DNA of 64,000 nt from Ifrita kowaldi (lineage: Eukaryota; Chordata; Aves; Passeriformes; Cinclosomatidae), in NCBI GenBank assembly GCA_013398055.1, contig VZRS01008243.1, positions 186,001 to 250,000 of the forward strand, read 5' to 3'. Made by a program: the position numbers and the translations under genes. The notes beneath the pieces were generated by a model. It ran no database searches and was not told where the DNA came from. It saw only the letters and a program-made list of their open reading frames with translations. Each line of letters starts with the position of its first letter. Position 1 is the stretch's first letter. This document shows, piece after piece, positions 52,942-64,000 of this stretch.

Positions 52942-55900
52942 CTGCACAGTGAGCAAAAACATAAACATAAAAGCACATATTCAAAACAAAATTAAGTCAG
53001 TTAAATGAGAATATTAAGGAATAAGTTAAAACATCCCAAGAATTGGCAGGAAATTTCCGTAAAAATTCAGAGGTATTTCTCTCCTCTTCCTTCCCCAGGT
53101 CTGGCACTATTGGGTAAGGTCTACAGTATGTTGAGATATGTCATCCCCAACATTGATACACTGAAGACTTCAGTACAGCAGTTCACAAAGATCATTTCCC
53201 AGGATCTGAAAGTGGGTTGTTACCAAAGGAGGCAGAAAGCAGCCTCCTACTCCACGCACACTGGGATTATTTTAGATAGATATTTTACCTTGATCTACTA
53301 TTCTAAAATCAAAAAGAATGCCAGTTTCCCATGCAAATACTCCCCTATAGTGAGTAGATCTTGATCTACAGCTATGTTTAGATCAACATGGCTGTTTTGT
53401 TGGGTTTTTTTAATATAAGGGATAAAAACAAGCAGTTTATGATGTTGAACTACATATTTACTGAGGAGAAAGAGGGTAAATCCCACAACTATATATAGCA
53501 GCTTAAGAAATTCATTAGGGTATGTGAGATGTGTCCATTAAGAGTCTACATCATGTTCATTCCAAGCTTGAGGGAGTAAAGGAGGAGAAGGCTCATTATC
53601 TGAGTCCAGCATGAGGCCAGCTGATGGGACCACAGGTGACTCCAACCCAGTCCAGGTGCACTGAAGGTGCTGCCAGCTTAATTGCTCTTCAATCCATCAT
53701 CTAATCATCTGCATCTGCTTTCTGACTCATATCTCATGTTATGAGAAGTTTTAAGACTGCATTCACATTCATGTTAGAATCATGTTAGAAATCACACTTC
53801 ATCTAAAATAGACCTGAATAGTGTGCACAGAGCAAAATGCACCCCTGACGTAATTCTATTTCTTTAATGAAGGGATTTATTTAGCTCATAGGGTAAAGTT
53901 CTGATCTAAGACACATGCATTCAACCATCAACAGAAAGATTATCTGGGTATGCTTCCTTCTGATGTTCCCATATGAAAGTTTCTATGTAGGTATAAGAGC
54001 AGTTAAAGTAGGTGCTCTTCTCCTCAATACATATAAATTGGAGGGTGACAGATATAAATTGAAAGGACTGTTTCACATGTGTCTTGCAGATATATACTGC
54101 AATGAGACAAACACTGAACTTGGGTTTAAAATGCCCACTGCTTCCTTTCCAATATATGCTACTGTTACTGGTTCCACATTCCTTCTCAAAAATAGGCATT
54201 TCAGACTGTTCCGCCTTCAGGTATTATGGAGGCTTGCCTCAGATGGATGTAGATATTAGCAACTCTAACAGACCTTTCTTTAAAGGAAATACCTGAAAAT
54301 TTTAAGTGCAATTAACATCTATATGGTGTTACCTCTGGTAGGGCTCTTTTCCACTTTGCAAGACATTCACTGATTGAGTTAAGAATATATATTTCATATT
54401 TTACCTAATTATTAACTCTTCCCTATGCAATTTTCAGCAGTATTTTGTATTAGTTATACAGTGAAGTTTAAAAATTGTAAAGTTAATTTAATTTTCTAAT
54501 TATTTATATTTACATTTTTCAGAAAATTATGCCACAGTTCAGTCCTTTACATGCCTACCTGTGCTTAATATGTTAGGATTCTCTGGCTTACTTACATGTT
54601 TTCATAATATCTCAATGATGTTGGATAATAAGGATAATCCAAAAATACATTTGCAGGCAAAGTAATTGCACATCTTCTGTTTTATTTCAAATGTGTTAAT
54701 TACTAATGGCTGTGTGCAAAAATTCCATTTGGATTATAATAACTACCATAAATCCTGCAATTATTACTCATTAAGTACTAATGTGGCCATATCCTTCCTT
54801 TTGGACCCAAACATCAGGATTTCAAAATAAGTCTAAGAAATTAAAAAACTACTGTAACTCTGCTTCACTAACTTTTTCTCTATCTGACTTGACAATAGTG
54901 ACATACACACCTAAAAATCCTAAAAGCTATTGATACTTCCTGAGAAGCAGATGGGTTTGTGGCTAGAGCTGCAAGTGAGCATTACCCATTTAGTGGTACC
55001 TTACCACAGATGGCTTTTTGAGTGAGGCTTTAGGAGCAAGAACTGTGCGAGACAGGAAGGATCCGTTTCAGCAGAAATGTGTAAGGTGGCAGTAATTATA
55101 ACCTATCACACGCGTCATGAATCTGTATGAGACTGAAGAGCTTGTCTGTCAAATCTCAGATGCCAAACCCTGTCTGCAGATCTCAGGTAATACAGAATCA
55201 GAGAGACTGGCAGCACATCCTGTACATTTCAACTATGATGAGAAAGAGGCAGAAAAAACACCACAGGAGTTTAATCCTTGGGAGGAAAGTAGGTAGGTAG
55301 GTGAAGAAGCTCAGATCAATGTTTACATAACACTTTTAAATAACTAGACAGCATAGCTGTTTGTTCCTACTTCAGTTCTGCAAGTGGGCTCCTGAAAAAT
55401 TCCACACAGTAGGCCTACTGGCAGCACGAAGACAAGGACTATGTGTACATGTATTTATTCATTTTACACATATATGCCCTCAAAATTAAGTTCCTCATCA
55501 GAGTTTAAGGTCCCTTAAGCAGTTCCATGTAAGTTACAGCAATCAGTCCATGCAAGTTTACATCTAAATCTGCCATACATCATAGGACTCTCCCACTGAA
55601 GGATCTCTTCACATCTAGACTCATGGAGCTATGTCAAGCATAAACCAGACAAGTATCATCTCTACTATGCATGACATAGCCTGCAGTACAGTGTGTTACA
55701 TCAGTTCAGTTAAAGCTGAACCATTTTGCAACCGTCAACACTTCAGGCATTTGTTAAATGGGCAGAAGACATCAGTGTAGGGTTTAATACTTACCTGGAC
55801 AGCCATAAATCCTAAAGTAAAATGGATTCCAGAATATTCCAGAAAAACAGATTTGAACCCCCATATTTGTCCCCAGCCAGTAAGTATACTACAGTCCCCC

Positions 55901-57618
55901 TCCTTCTTCTGCTCCAGACCTCAGCAACAGTGTCCAGTGTCCACCTCTGCCTATACACTTGGCTATTTAGGTCTATGATTTATCTCATCTTACTCGTTAC
56001 CTCTGCATATTGCTCAGCCAGTCTTTCTCACTCTGACTACCCCCTTGACTATTCCATGTTAATTCTGGATATTAATAGCAGAGCAATTTGCTCATCCCAG
56101 TCATTCCCAGGTATTTAGACATGAGCTAAGAGTTTTCAGGAGAGTCTGCCATCAGCTAGTCATCTCTTCTATGAATTGTCATTCAGCACCCTTTTTAAAC
56201 AGGCTTAATTTTGAGAAATGGATTGATCATGTCATTTCCTTTATGTTAAAAGATAATGCAGTCCTATTCTCTGAATTAAAATTTTGTGTTCTATGGTACA
56301 ACCTTTTCAATGTGCTTCCTTCTGATTTGATAACCACTCCATTAGTTCTCATTCAAGCTGTAATTGACAGGTATGTGACAGTAAAATGTCTATCCAATGA
56401 AAAGCCATCATAGAAGCTAAAATGGCACACTGCACATAACATATTGGGTAGTTAAAATCTGGTCATTTATTCCTATCACAAATTGTAGTAGGGACACAAA
56501 CTAACATGACATGAATCTGTTCTCTTGATAAATCTTTTTTTCAGGGCAAAGAGCATAATGAAAATTGCAAAAGCTATTGCACTAGCTTAAATCAAGCCCA
56601 TGGCAGAATAATGTACTTAAACCTGTGGCCTTCTGAAATGCAGTAGGAAATGTAATTTAAGGTGCAATCAATTCCCCAGCTGAAACTTTTATATATATGG
56701 GAAATATAGATGTTTCTCATATACTAGAAACATGGTTATGCAACCACAGAACCACATAATCGTATAAAATTCAGCACTGAGAAGCCTTCTGTCACATAGT
56801 TTATCATAAAATTCCCTTCAGCTTAGTTCCTGGCATAAAACTGATGTTCACCAAATGAATATACTGTTAGCATTGTTTAAGAAACACCACATTTGCCTAA
56901 AGTGTACATGGCGATACAATAATTGTGTTTAGGTTGAGACAATCATCGTTTTGACTGATTAGGTTCCATAACTAGAAAATAACACAGCAGATTTCTCTGC
57001 TGCATGGATTTAGTCTTCTTTTTAATACTCCTTGGGAACAGATCAAGAAATACTTTCAGGTGAGTACATCACCTGAAAGTGATGTTTGTACAAGTGTTTC
57101 TACATCAGAACTTCCTACCCAGTAAATAAACCAGCCCATATCAGCCAGTGATCATGAAACCTTGATCCAGACAATATTTCCCTTGTGTTCAATTCATATC
57201 AGCCAGTCTCAAGTTCCACGAAAATAATCTGAAAATGTTTTGTGACTCCCTACATATCACAAAAGCAGGCAAAAGAGTCCCAAAACTCCAGTGCTATTCC
57301 TGCTCCTCTAGGAATTCAGGCCGTGAAATACAGTATTGTTAAAGCTGATGATGAGGTATAACTATTGTCTCATTATTGCATAGGATCTTCAAATAAAAAC
57401 ATAATGAGACATTTTTCAACAGCAAATTCCTAAGGACAAAATTTATTGTTCAGAGGTCTAATGGGATCTTGCAGGCAAAATATATGAGATAGTTAGGCCA
57501 GAATTCACTCTTGCAACCTATGGGCAACGCCAAGCTGCAGTACAACTGACACACACTTTTGGAAGAACAGCACCTGTTGACCCTTCTCACTCGGAGTTAA
57601 GGCTCTGAATTAAGGACT
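52942..57618. other. AT-rich unique DNA without recognisable gene
   Basis: It includes a very AT-rich stretch (54360-54800) with many TAAT motifs and a perfect 12-bp inverted repeat at 57052-57080. Strong minus-strand donor motifs near 55.0 and 55.8 kb lack convincing exons. No repeat family recognised. Confidence 0.5.
57052..57080. repeat. Perfect 12-bp inverted repeat with 5-base loop
   Basis: ACTTTCAGGTGA (57052-57063), loop GTACA, then its exact reverse complement (57069-57080). No T tract follows, and no gene is adjacent. It is recorded as a structure only. Confidence 0.85.
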
Positions 57619-58770
57619 TGTCATGGTCAACCCCAGCCAGCAACTAAATACCATGCAGCTGCTTGCTCTCTCACCCCCTATCTTCCCTCTGTGGTGGGAT
57701 GGGGAGGAGAATAGAGAAAAAAAAGGTAAAACCCTTGGGTTGAGATAAGAACAGATTAACAATTGAAACAATGTAAAATTAGTAATAATACTAATTACGA
57801 CAATAACAATAATCACAATGAGAAGAAGTGTGCTGATTTTGGCTGGGGTAGAGTTAATTTTCTTCACAGTAACTGGCGTGGGGCTGGGTTTTGGATTTGT
57901 ACTGAAGAGTGCTGATAGTAAATGTTTTTGCTATTGCTGAGATGGGCTTACACAGTGCCAAGGACTATTCTGCTCTTCACCCCACCCCACCCCTCCATCA
58001 AGGAGACTGGAGGGAACACAGCCGGAACAGGTGACCCCAATTGACCAAAGGGATATTCCAGATCATATGGCATCATGCACAGCATATAAAGGGAAGGAAA
58101 GCAGGAGGAATGGGGTGGTGTTTGTCTTCCCAGGTCACCATTATGCATGATGGAGCCCTGCTTTCCTCAAGATGGCTGAACACCTGTCAGCCCATGGGTA
58201 GTAGTGAATGAATTCCTTGTTTTGCTTTGTGTATGTGTATGGCTTTTGCTTTGCCTATTAAATTTTCTATGTCTCATCCCCTGAGTTTTCTTGCTTTCAC
58301 CCTTCCATTTCACTCCCGATTGTTGGAGTGAGAAAGCCACTGCATGGTGCTTGGTTGCTGACTAGTGTTAAGCCATGACAAGGAGAGAGAGATTGGAATG
58401 AAACCCAAGATAAATAACGCAAAATACAACTGTTCACCACCCACTGACTGGTGACCAGCCTGGCCCCCTCCAGTGATCATCAGCTCCCACCAAAAACCCT
58501 CAATTCACTAGGCATCCCATAGAGGCATGGAGCATCCCCGTGGCCAGTTGGAATCAGCTGCCCGGCTATGGTCTCTTCCAGCTTCTTGTGTACATCCTTG
58601 CTGGCAGTGCATGGGACATTGAAAAGTCCCTGACTTAGGGCAAGCACTACTTAGCAATACCCAAAACATCAGTGTGTTATGAACATTATTCTCATCCTAA
58701 ATTCAAAACACAGCCCTATGCCAGCTACTAAGGAAAAAAACCTAATTCCATCACAGTTGAAACCCAGACA
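57619..58770 (-). mobile_element. Solo ERV LTR (reverse orientation), split by a second LTR
   Basis: The reverse complement is a songbird ERVL-type LTR. The plus strand begins TGTCATGGTCAACCCCAGCC at 57619, is interrupted at 57828, and resumes at 58381 (GTTCACCACCCACTGACTGG, CAGTTGGAATCAGCTGCC, AGCTTCTTGTGTACATCC), ending AACCCAGACA at 58770. About 600 bp of LTR remain when the insert is removed. Flanking 5-mers are GGACT (57614-57618) and GGTCT (58771-58775), one mismatch, matching the 5-bp target duplication of ERVL-type elements. An AAT/AAC-rich stretch just before the insertion point is typical of this LTR as I recall it. No internal viral genes remain. Confidence 0.85.
57829..58380 (+). 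mobile_element. Solo ERV LTR (plus orientation) nested in another LTR
   Basis: A complete-looking 552-bp LTR starts TGTGCTGATTTTGGCTGGGG and ends GTTAAGCCATGACA. It has a TATAAA box at 58085-58090 and an ATTAAA signal at 58257-58262, and shows the block GGTCACCATTATGCATGATGG. Flanking 5-mers are AGAAG (57824-57828) and AGGAG (58381-58385), one mismatch, consistent with a decayed 5-bp target duplication. It is related to the LTR it sits in, but inverted and younger by nesting. The open frame crossing 57948-58148 is an LTR frame, not a gene. Confidence 0.88.
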
Positions 58771-60807
58771 GGTCTTCGTCAGCAAGTGCTAAACATACGC
58801 CTTCAGCACACTGGAGTATCCTCATGCACTTGCTGCTCTTGCATTTCTCTTCCCATTGCACTGCAGTCCACTGCAGGCATTTTAGCACCCTCTAAAGTGC
58901 ATAAAGTATCTAATAATGTTAACCAAAGATGGGTGGAAAGGTTTAGTGCTTTCTCCATCTGCTGCATGGTCATTAATGGTCCTAAAACTTGTTCAAGAAA
59001 ATATTCACCTGCCATTGGTCTAAGGGAGAGCTCACCAAGCACTGTAGAATAAACCAAAAATCACAGTCATGAGAGATGCATGAAGAAGAAGTGAAGTTTC
59101 AGGCATCATAGAATGTAAAGCCATTTGCATTCATGAAGTGACACATGCATTGCATTCTGTTATTAATCTGAAACCTTTAATCATTGACAAATATATTCCC
59201 AAAGCACTTCTGGGAAGGTCTGGAGGATCTTTTTCCCTCTTCAGAATTTCTGTTTGATTTTATGAGCACTCTGTTTCTTTCTGTCTTATAATATTTTATT
59301 GTTAAATCCTAGCTTTTTTTTTTTTTTATTTTGGTACTTATTAAAGCAGAACTTGCTCTGTAAAACCTAGTCCTCTTTTTTACTATCTTACATTCATTAG
59401 GGCATTTGAAGCCCACGGGATAAAATCAAACAGCTGTAGCTACATAGCTGAAGTGACTCACTAGTGTGACTGGTCAGCAGCTGGGTACAAGACTAATGAA
59501 CTGTCTGTAGTCCACAAAAGGACTAACAAATGCCTACAGATTGCAGCTGTGGTATTGTACAATGAAGACACATAGACTCAAAAATGGTCAAACACAGCCT
59601 AAAGTTGTATAGCAGGAAGCGAACATATGGTGCTGCTAATTACAAGGATGTGAGAACACGCTTTAAATATGGATAGAGTAATTAAGTGAAAATGAATGAC
59701 AAACACAGGATAATCAATTAGAAGATGAAGATAAAATCAAAAGTAGATTGCAGACTAATAGCTTTGGACCCTGATTACTGAATAGTTGGACTCCACCAAG
59801 GGTTGCCAGATCATGAAATACCAGGTTTGCTATTTTCTATACTTAAATGTGCCTGATAAACACAGTATCAGGTCAAGGTGTGTGGAAAGGCTGAGCAAGT
59901 TTTGCCCCTGCAAGAGATGAGACTCAGAACACATCCTCTTGCACTCAGCTATGAACAGTGAGTAGCTACACCATCAAATAAGGGTAGAAGTGTTAACAGA
60001 GCCAATAGTCCTCAGATGCTGGCTAACACAGTAGCTCATGCAAGAGACAGATGCCAGAAGAAACGGAACAGAACAGAAACAGAAGAAAATAGTCAGAACT
60101 GTAAAAGCTTTGTTTTGTGGTTTGGATCATCCGTGGCCAGGCTGCAGGTTATTAGAAATTAATTCATTTGCATGAAGGTACTCTTTTTGCTGCTTGTGAT
60201 TAATGACATTTGGACAGCAGGGCAGAACACATAAGGTGCACAATCAAGAAGGCAAAAGCCATGTGGGATATAGCAACTGGGAAAAAACAGTCTTGGCTGT
60301 GACTGAAAGGAAACCAAGAACGTCACAATTAGCACTGCTTAAATCATACATATGAGACTTTACCAAAAAAAAGTGCCATAAAACATTTCTTTGAAATATG
60401 ACAGCAATAAAGGTCTCTACAAAAGACATTAGCAGACACCTAGGCCAAAGATGATGTAGCCTATTGTTCCTTCACTAATCCATAATGACTGAAAATGTTC
60501 TGTGAACTTTAGCAGCTCAAACGATTTCAATGACCATTAGTATTCTAGTGATATATTCAAGTGCAATGGCAACAGTTTGTCTCTGACACTGTAACCTAGG
60601 AGCCTTTAAATTTGGCTTGCAAATTGAAAAGTCTAGGGTTTAATCTGATGGAGAGTGGAAAAAAGACAAGATTTCACATCAACACCTACTTGCAGGTCAT
60701 AGTATCACCAGCTCTACAACTATAAAGCAATTGTGAAAATTAAACATGCCAGGATTAAGGTACCAAAGATCACACCTCCAAAATAACTCCTCACATTAAA
60801 AGAAACA
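58771..60807. other. AT-rich unique DNA without recognisable gene
   Basis: No coding or repeat family recognised. The open frames on both strands at 58786-59057 overlap each other and have no splice or homology support. A 14-T tract lies at 59314-59327. Confidence 0.55.
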
Positions 60808-61591
60808 TATACTGGGTTTGTGTGGCCAGGTTTTGGTAGTATAGGAGTATCAGAGACTGAAATATTATAGTTTATGACTTAAACATTTACATGAAGGACT
60901 TTCAAAAACTGTATTACAAAAAATCTGGAGAAGATTACCACACCCTGAATGGGGCTCTGAGAGGCCCTGGACCACTTGCTGATGAAGATAAGATAAAGTA
61001 ACAACTCAGGGCTGGGGACATTCACAAAGCACAAGCTTAACACCTCAGGAGTGGAGATCGTGGTCCCAGGGCTATCAGCTGCCAGGCTAGAACAAACCCT
61101 CACGCCAAAGGGCGGGGGAAAGGGGGGGGAGGAGAGGCTTTGGGGGTGTGTTGGAAAAGCCTCTGGTCAAAGGCGCCGTGCAGAGCAGTTCAGCTGAGGG
61201 GCCCCTTCACCAGGGAAAAAGCCGCATCGGAGATCCACACTGGAGCAGCCTGTCCTTGAAGAACTGCACCCCACGTGAGGAACTGATGTTGCAGTAGTTC
61301 CTGAAAAACTGCAGCCCATGGGACGGACACACATTGGATAAGTTATGAAACACCTTCTCCCTTGGGAGGACCCCCACGCTGGAGTAGGAGAAGGTGTCCT
61401 CTCCCTGGAAGAAATTGCGAGAGAAACAACCTGTGATGAACTGACCGTAGCCACCACTCTCCATCTTTCTGCTCTGCTGAGCAGGAGGAAGTAGAGCTGG
61501 GAAGAAGCAGGGGATGATGGGAAAGTGTTGTCAAGACTTGGTTCACTTCTCATTATCCTGCTCTGATTTTGATTGGCAATAAATTAAATTA
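60808..61591 (+). mobile_element. ERV LTR, 3'-truncated, with internal degenerate repeats
   Basis: It begins ACTGGGTTTGTGTGGCCAGG, a form of the songbird LTR start (TTGGGTTTGCATGGC). From about 61225 it carries several degenerate units of roughly 40 bp built on CCCACGCTGGAGCAG and GAAGAACTGCACCCC, then CCTGTGATGAACTGACCG and CTGCTCTGATTTTGATTGGC. An AATAAA signal lies at 61578-61583. The U5 end expected after the signal is missing. Sequence passes straight into a reverse-oriented CR1 piece. The GC-rich open frames on the minus strand at 61167-61553 lie entirely inside this LTR and are not genes. Confidence 0.82.
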
Positions 61592-62090
61592 ATCAGATGC
61601 TCCTGGTTCTCCAGATCCTTCACCAACTCCATTGCCCTTCTCTGGACACAATCCAGAATCTCAGTATCTTTCTTGCAGTGAGTGGCACAGAACTGAACAC
61701 AGCACTCAAGGTGTGGCCTCACCAGTGCCAAGCACAGAGGGACAATCCCTTCTCTAGTCCTGCTGGCAACTTTGGTTTTGATACAGGCCAGGGTGCCATT
61801 GGCCTTCTTGGCCACCTGGGCACAGCTGGCTCGTATTCAGCCACTGTCATCAGCAACCCAGGTCCTTTTCTGCTGGGCAGCTTTCCAGCCACTCTGCCCC
61901 CAGCCTGTAGCACTGCAGGGGCTTGTTGCGACCCAAGTGCAGGACCTGGCACTTTGCCTCATTGAAGCTCATACTGTCAGTCTCAGCCCATGGATCCAGC
62001 CTGTCCTCCTACTCTCCAGGAGATCAACATTCCTACCCCAGTTAGAGCTGTTTGCAAAGTGTAATTGGATAGGATATAATATTTTTAGAA
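61592..62090 (-). mobile_element. CR1 LINE ORF2 fragment (reverse transcriptase C-terminus)
   Basis: On the minus strand the translation is unmistakably CR1 ORF2. A decayed catalytic-motif region comes first (FANSSNWGRNVDLLESR, where the family has FADDTKLGGSVDLLEG). Then come a frame with QVLHLG-like sequence, AKKANGTLACIKTKVASRTR, PLCLALVRPHLECCVQF and VQRRAMELVKDLE. The catalytic aspartate pair is lost, and there are frameshifts and a stop. The 3' UTR is absent, because the fragment stops where the LTR at 60808-61591 ends. It is dead and both ends are truncated. Confidence 0.92.
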
Positions 62091-64000
62091 AGAGGTCTAG
62101 GAACAAAATTAGGACCCAGAGAAAGTCATCAACATCCGCTAGTGAAGGCCACTTGAACAAGGGATGTCCTGAAATACAGCAGCTGGGGACACCAGCATGT
62201 GATTGCAGTCAAATCAAGACAGCTCTCCCAAAAACCTGACAAGTTAGCCAGAGCTACACTGGTACAAAAAAGATCAGATTCTAGCTCACAGTATTCATCC
62301 ACACAGCTTGAGGGAAACTAGCTGAACTACCTTGATTCTGTTTCTCAAATGCCTTTAATGCAAGATCAGGCACTTTGCCAATATCTGTGCCACTGATAAG
62401 AAATGCTGCTTTAACTGAAACTGTGTTATAACTTGAGAGATTTTCCTTTAGGATTACACAGCAAGCAACCAGATTTGATTTTTTTGCCTGATATTACAGG
62501 CTTAATCACAAAAATGAAATCGTGCTTTCTACCTTGACACTTAAGCCAGCAGTGACAACCAGGCACCAAGGCTAGAACAAAGCAGGTCTGCTACTACTAC
62601 CTACATTTCTTTTCCCAAATCTTGAGTATAAAATATTTCCTTCTTGTACTACTACAAATGAAAGAATTAGCAACTTAGATAACTAACTTTGGATTTCATA
62701 TATTTTTTAGTCAACTAAAAATGATCAGTACCACAGGACTTTTAAACAATACTGTTTGGGATTTTTTAATATATTTTTTTGTTCCTGAATAACATACTTT
62801 ACTTTAAAAAGTCTGACCACATTTAATAACTGAAAAACTGGTTTTAGGAGAGTACAGTAAATGTCTAAAATTTGACACTGATGGCACTCTCACCAGCATA
62901 AACCAGAAACAGTTCTATTGATATCAACAGAGGAACAAGGACATTGAAATTCCTAATTCACATTTACTGCCTGGCTATATTAAAAAGTCCCAGGGTCCTG
63001 TAAATGGAAAGGAGATATAAATACAGTCTCAGCAACTTTCCTCACAAAAAAGACAGCAAAACATCAGTGCTCACAAACCAAAATGCAGGCCATATTGTGA
63101 GACAGATATCCCTATATCAAGATGGGCTTGAACAGCAGCACAGCATTTGCAGTGCTGTGTTATATACACAAATATATAACCCGTGCCTTACAGTTCACTT
63201 CCCCCAGCTGAAAGCACTCATACTCTGAGATTGTGTCTGTACAGCCTGAGCAAGGCTTTCAGCAATGCTAAAGTATTAAGCATGTCTGGTTTTGTGACAA
63301 ATCTGCAACAGTTCAAAAGGTTTTGGATGTACAGATCTTGATGATATGTTAGACAAGTCTGTGATAGCACCACCACACTCTGGCATCCAGGGTGTCTTTT
63401 TCTGCATGGCACTTGAAAGCTCAGGTGAGTCTATCCACTTCAACCTGGAGGTATTTGCACCTTTGGTGCATGAGCCTCAGCAGAGTGCAATGTGACAGCT
63501 ATGCTGAAATTACACCTTTATACCTTTAGGCTCTTTGTCTAGCTGGGATCAAATGTTACACAGTTATACTTTTACTGTCAGTCATATTTACCTCAGAAGT
63601 GGCACTGTGAAAAAGTAGAAATGCAACAGCACCTGCGAGGTATGGACAAAGATGGGACTAGTCCCTGGCAGCAATCAAAATATGGGAGCAAATGGAACAA
63701 CCAAGCAACGAAATTTCCTCATCTGGGTTATGTGTCTTTCAGACCCTTACACTTCCATTTAGCAATATTTTCACCCATGAGTGAGATAATGAAGAATGAC
63801 ATTGAGTAATCAAGAAAAATGTGTATCCAAACGAAAGTTTGGCTGTACAGATTCCATGTACAGCCAGTTTCAAAGGTAATTGAACTAGTGAAAAGAATTG
63901 CCCAAGTTCTTGTTGCCCTGCCTATTCTCACCCTTATTTTTGTACTTACTGAAGATATACTGTGGTAGAAAACTTTTAAAAGTATATAGCCTTTTAGAAC
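62091..64000. other. AT-rich unique DNA without recognisable gene
   Basis: Nothing recognised up to the window edge. A GCTCAG/GTGAGT donor-like site at 63418-63427 lacks a convincing upstream exon. Confidence 0.55.

Noticed and set aside
55797..55813. Minus-strand first exon reading ATG GCT GTC CAG before GTAAGTATT
   Set aside because: The donor is excellent, but only four codons precede it, with no CpG-rich promoter or TATA box and weak start context.
61167..61553. Minus-strand 128-codon frame
   Set aside because: It lies wholly inside the LTR with degenerate repeats, antisense to it.
61543..61815. Minus-strand 90-codon frame as a host gene
   Set aside because: The translation is the CR1 ORF2 C-terminus (ANGTLACIKTKVAS, ALVRPHLECCVQF), so it is a retroelement remnant.
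1..64000. Prokaryotic features, tRNA/rRNA genes, CRISPR arrays, defence or biosynthetic systems
   Set aside because: Retroelement content and gene sparsity show a vertebrate genome. No cloverleaf, rRNA core, regularly spaced repeats or gene cluster was seen.

Overview
This window is non-microbial. It reads as intronic or intergenic DNA from a bird nuclear genome, most likely a passerine. The evidence is AT-rich sequence without dense genes, several chicken-repeat-1 (CR1) LINE fragments ending in the avian ATTCTGTGAT-type 3' end, and long terminal repeats (LTRs) of a kind I recognise from songbird genomes. The assembly has N gaps next to poly-T tracts. I see no rRNA, tRNA, CRISPR array, operon or complete protein-coding gene. 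The species and locus are not identifiable from the sequence alone.

Layout. 1-5.1 kb: AT-rich unique DNA with a short TG repeat. 5.15-5.66 kb: an isolated GC- and CpG-rich block. 5.7-9.5 kb: unique DNA and a poly-T tract. 9.6-9.9 kb, 13.7-13.9 kb and 19.8-20.06 kb: three plus-strand CR1 fragments, two of them internally deleted. 20-34 kb: unique DNA with small tandem duplications. 34.0-34.7 kb: a 21-bp triplication followed by a probable solo LTR with a TATA box. 37.06-37.16 kb: the best candidate coding exon (minus strand). 37.2-45.3 kb: two nearly identical 3.94-kb copies flanking a 180-N gap, most simply an assembly false duplication. 45.3-57.6 kb: unique DNA with a few weaker candidate exons (plus 47.4 and 50.9 kb; minus 52.4-52.9 kb) and an old CR1 scrap. 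57.6-58.8 kb: one LTR inserted inside another LTR in the opposite orientation, both with near-matching 5-bp target duplications. 60.8-62.1 kb: a 3'-truncated LTR abutting a minus-strand CR1 reverse-transcriptase fragment. The remainder is unique DNA.

How the pieces work together. There is no gene set to assemble into a pathway. The window is a record of retroelement insertion (CR1, ERV LTRs), decay and nesting in a gene-poor or long-intron region, possibly crossed by one or more split genes whose exons are only tentatively visible. I found no convincing undescribed biological system. The most useful observations are the probable false duplication, the nested LTR pair, the candidate exons and the isolated CpG-rich block.
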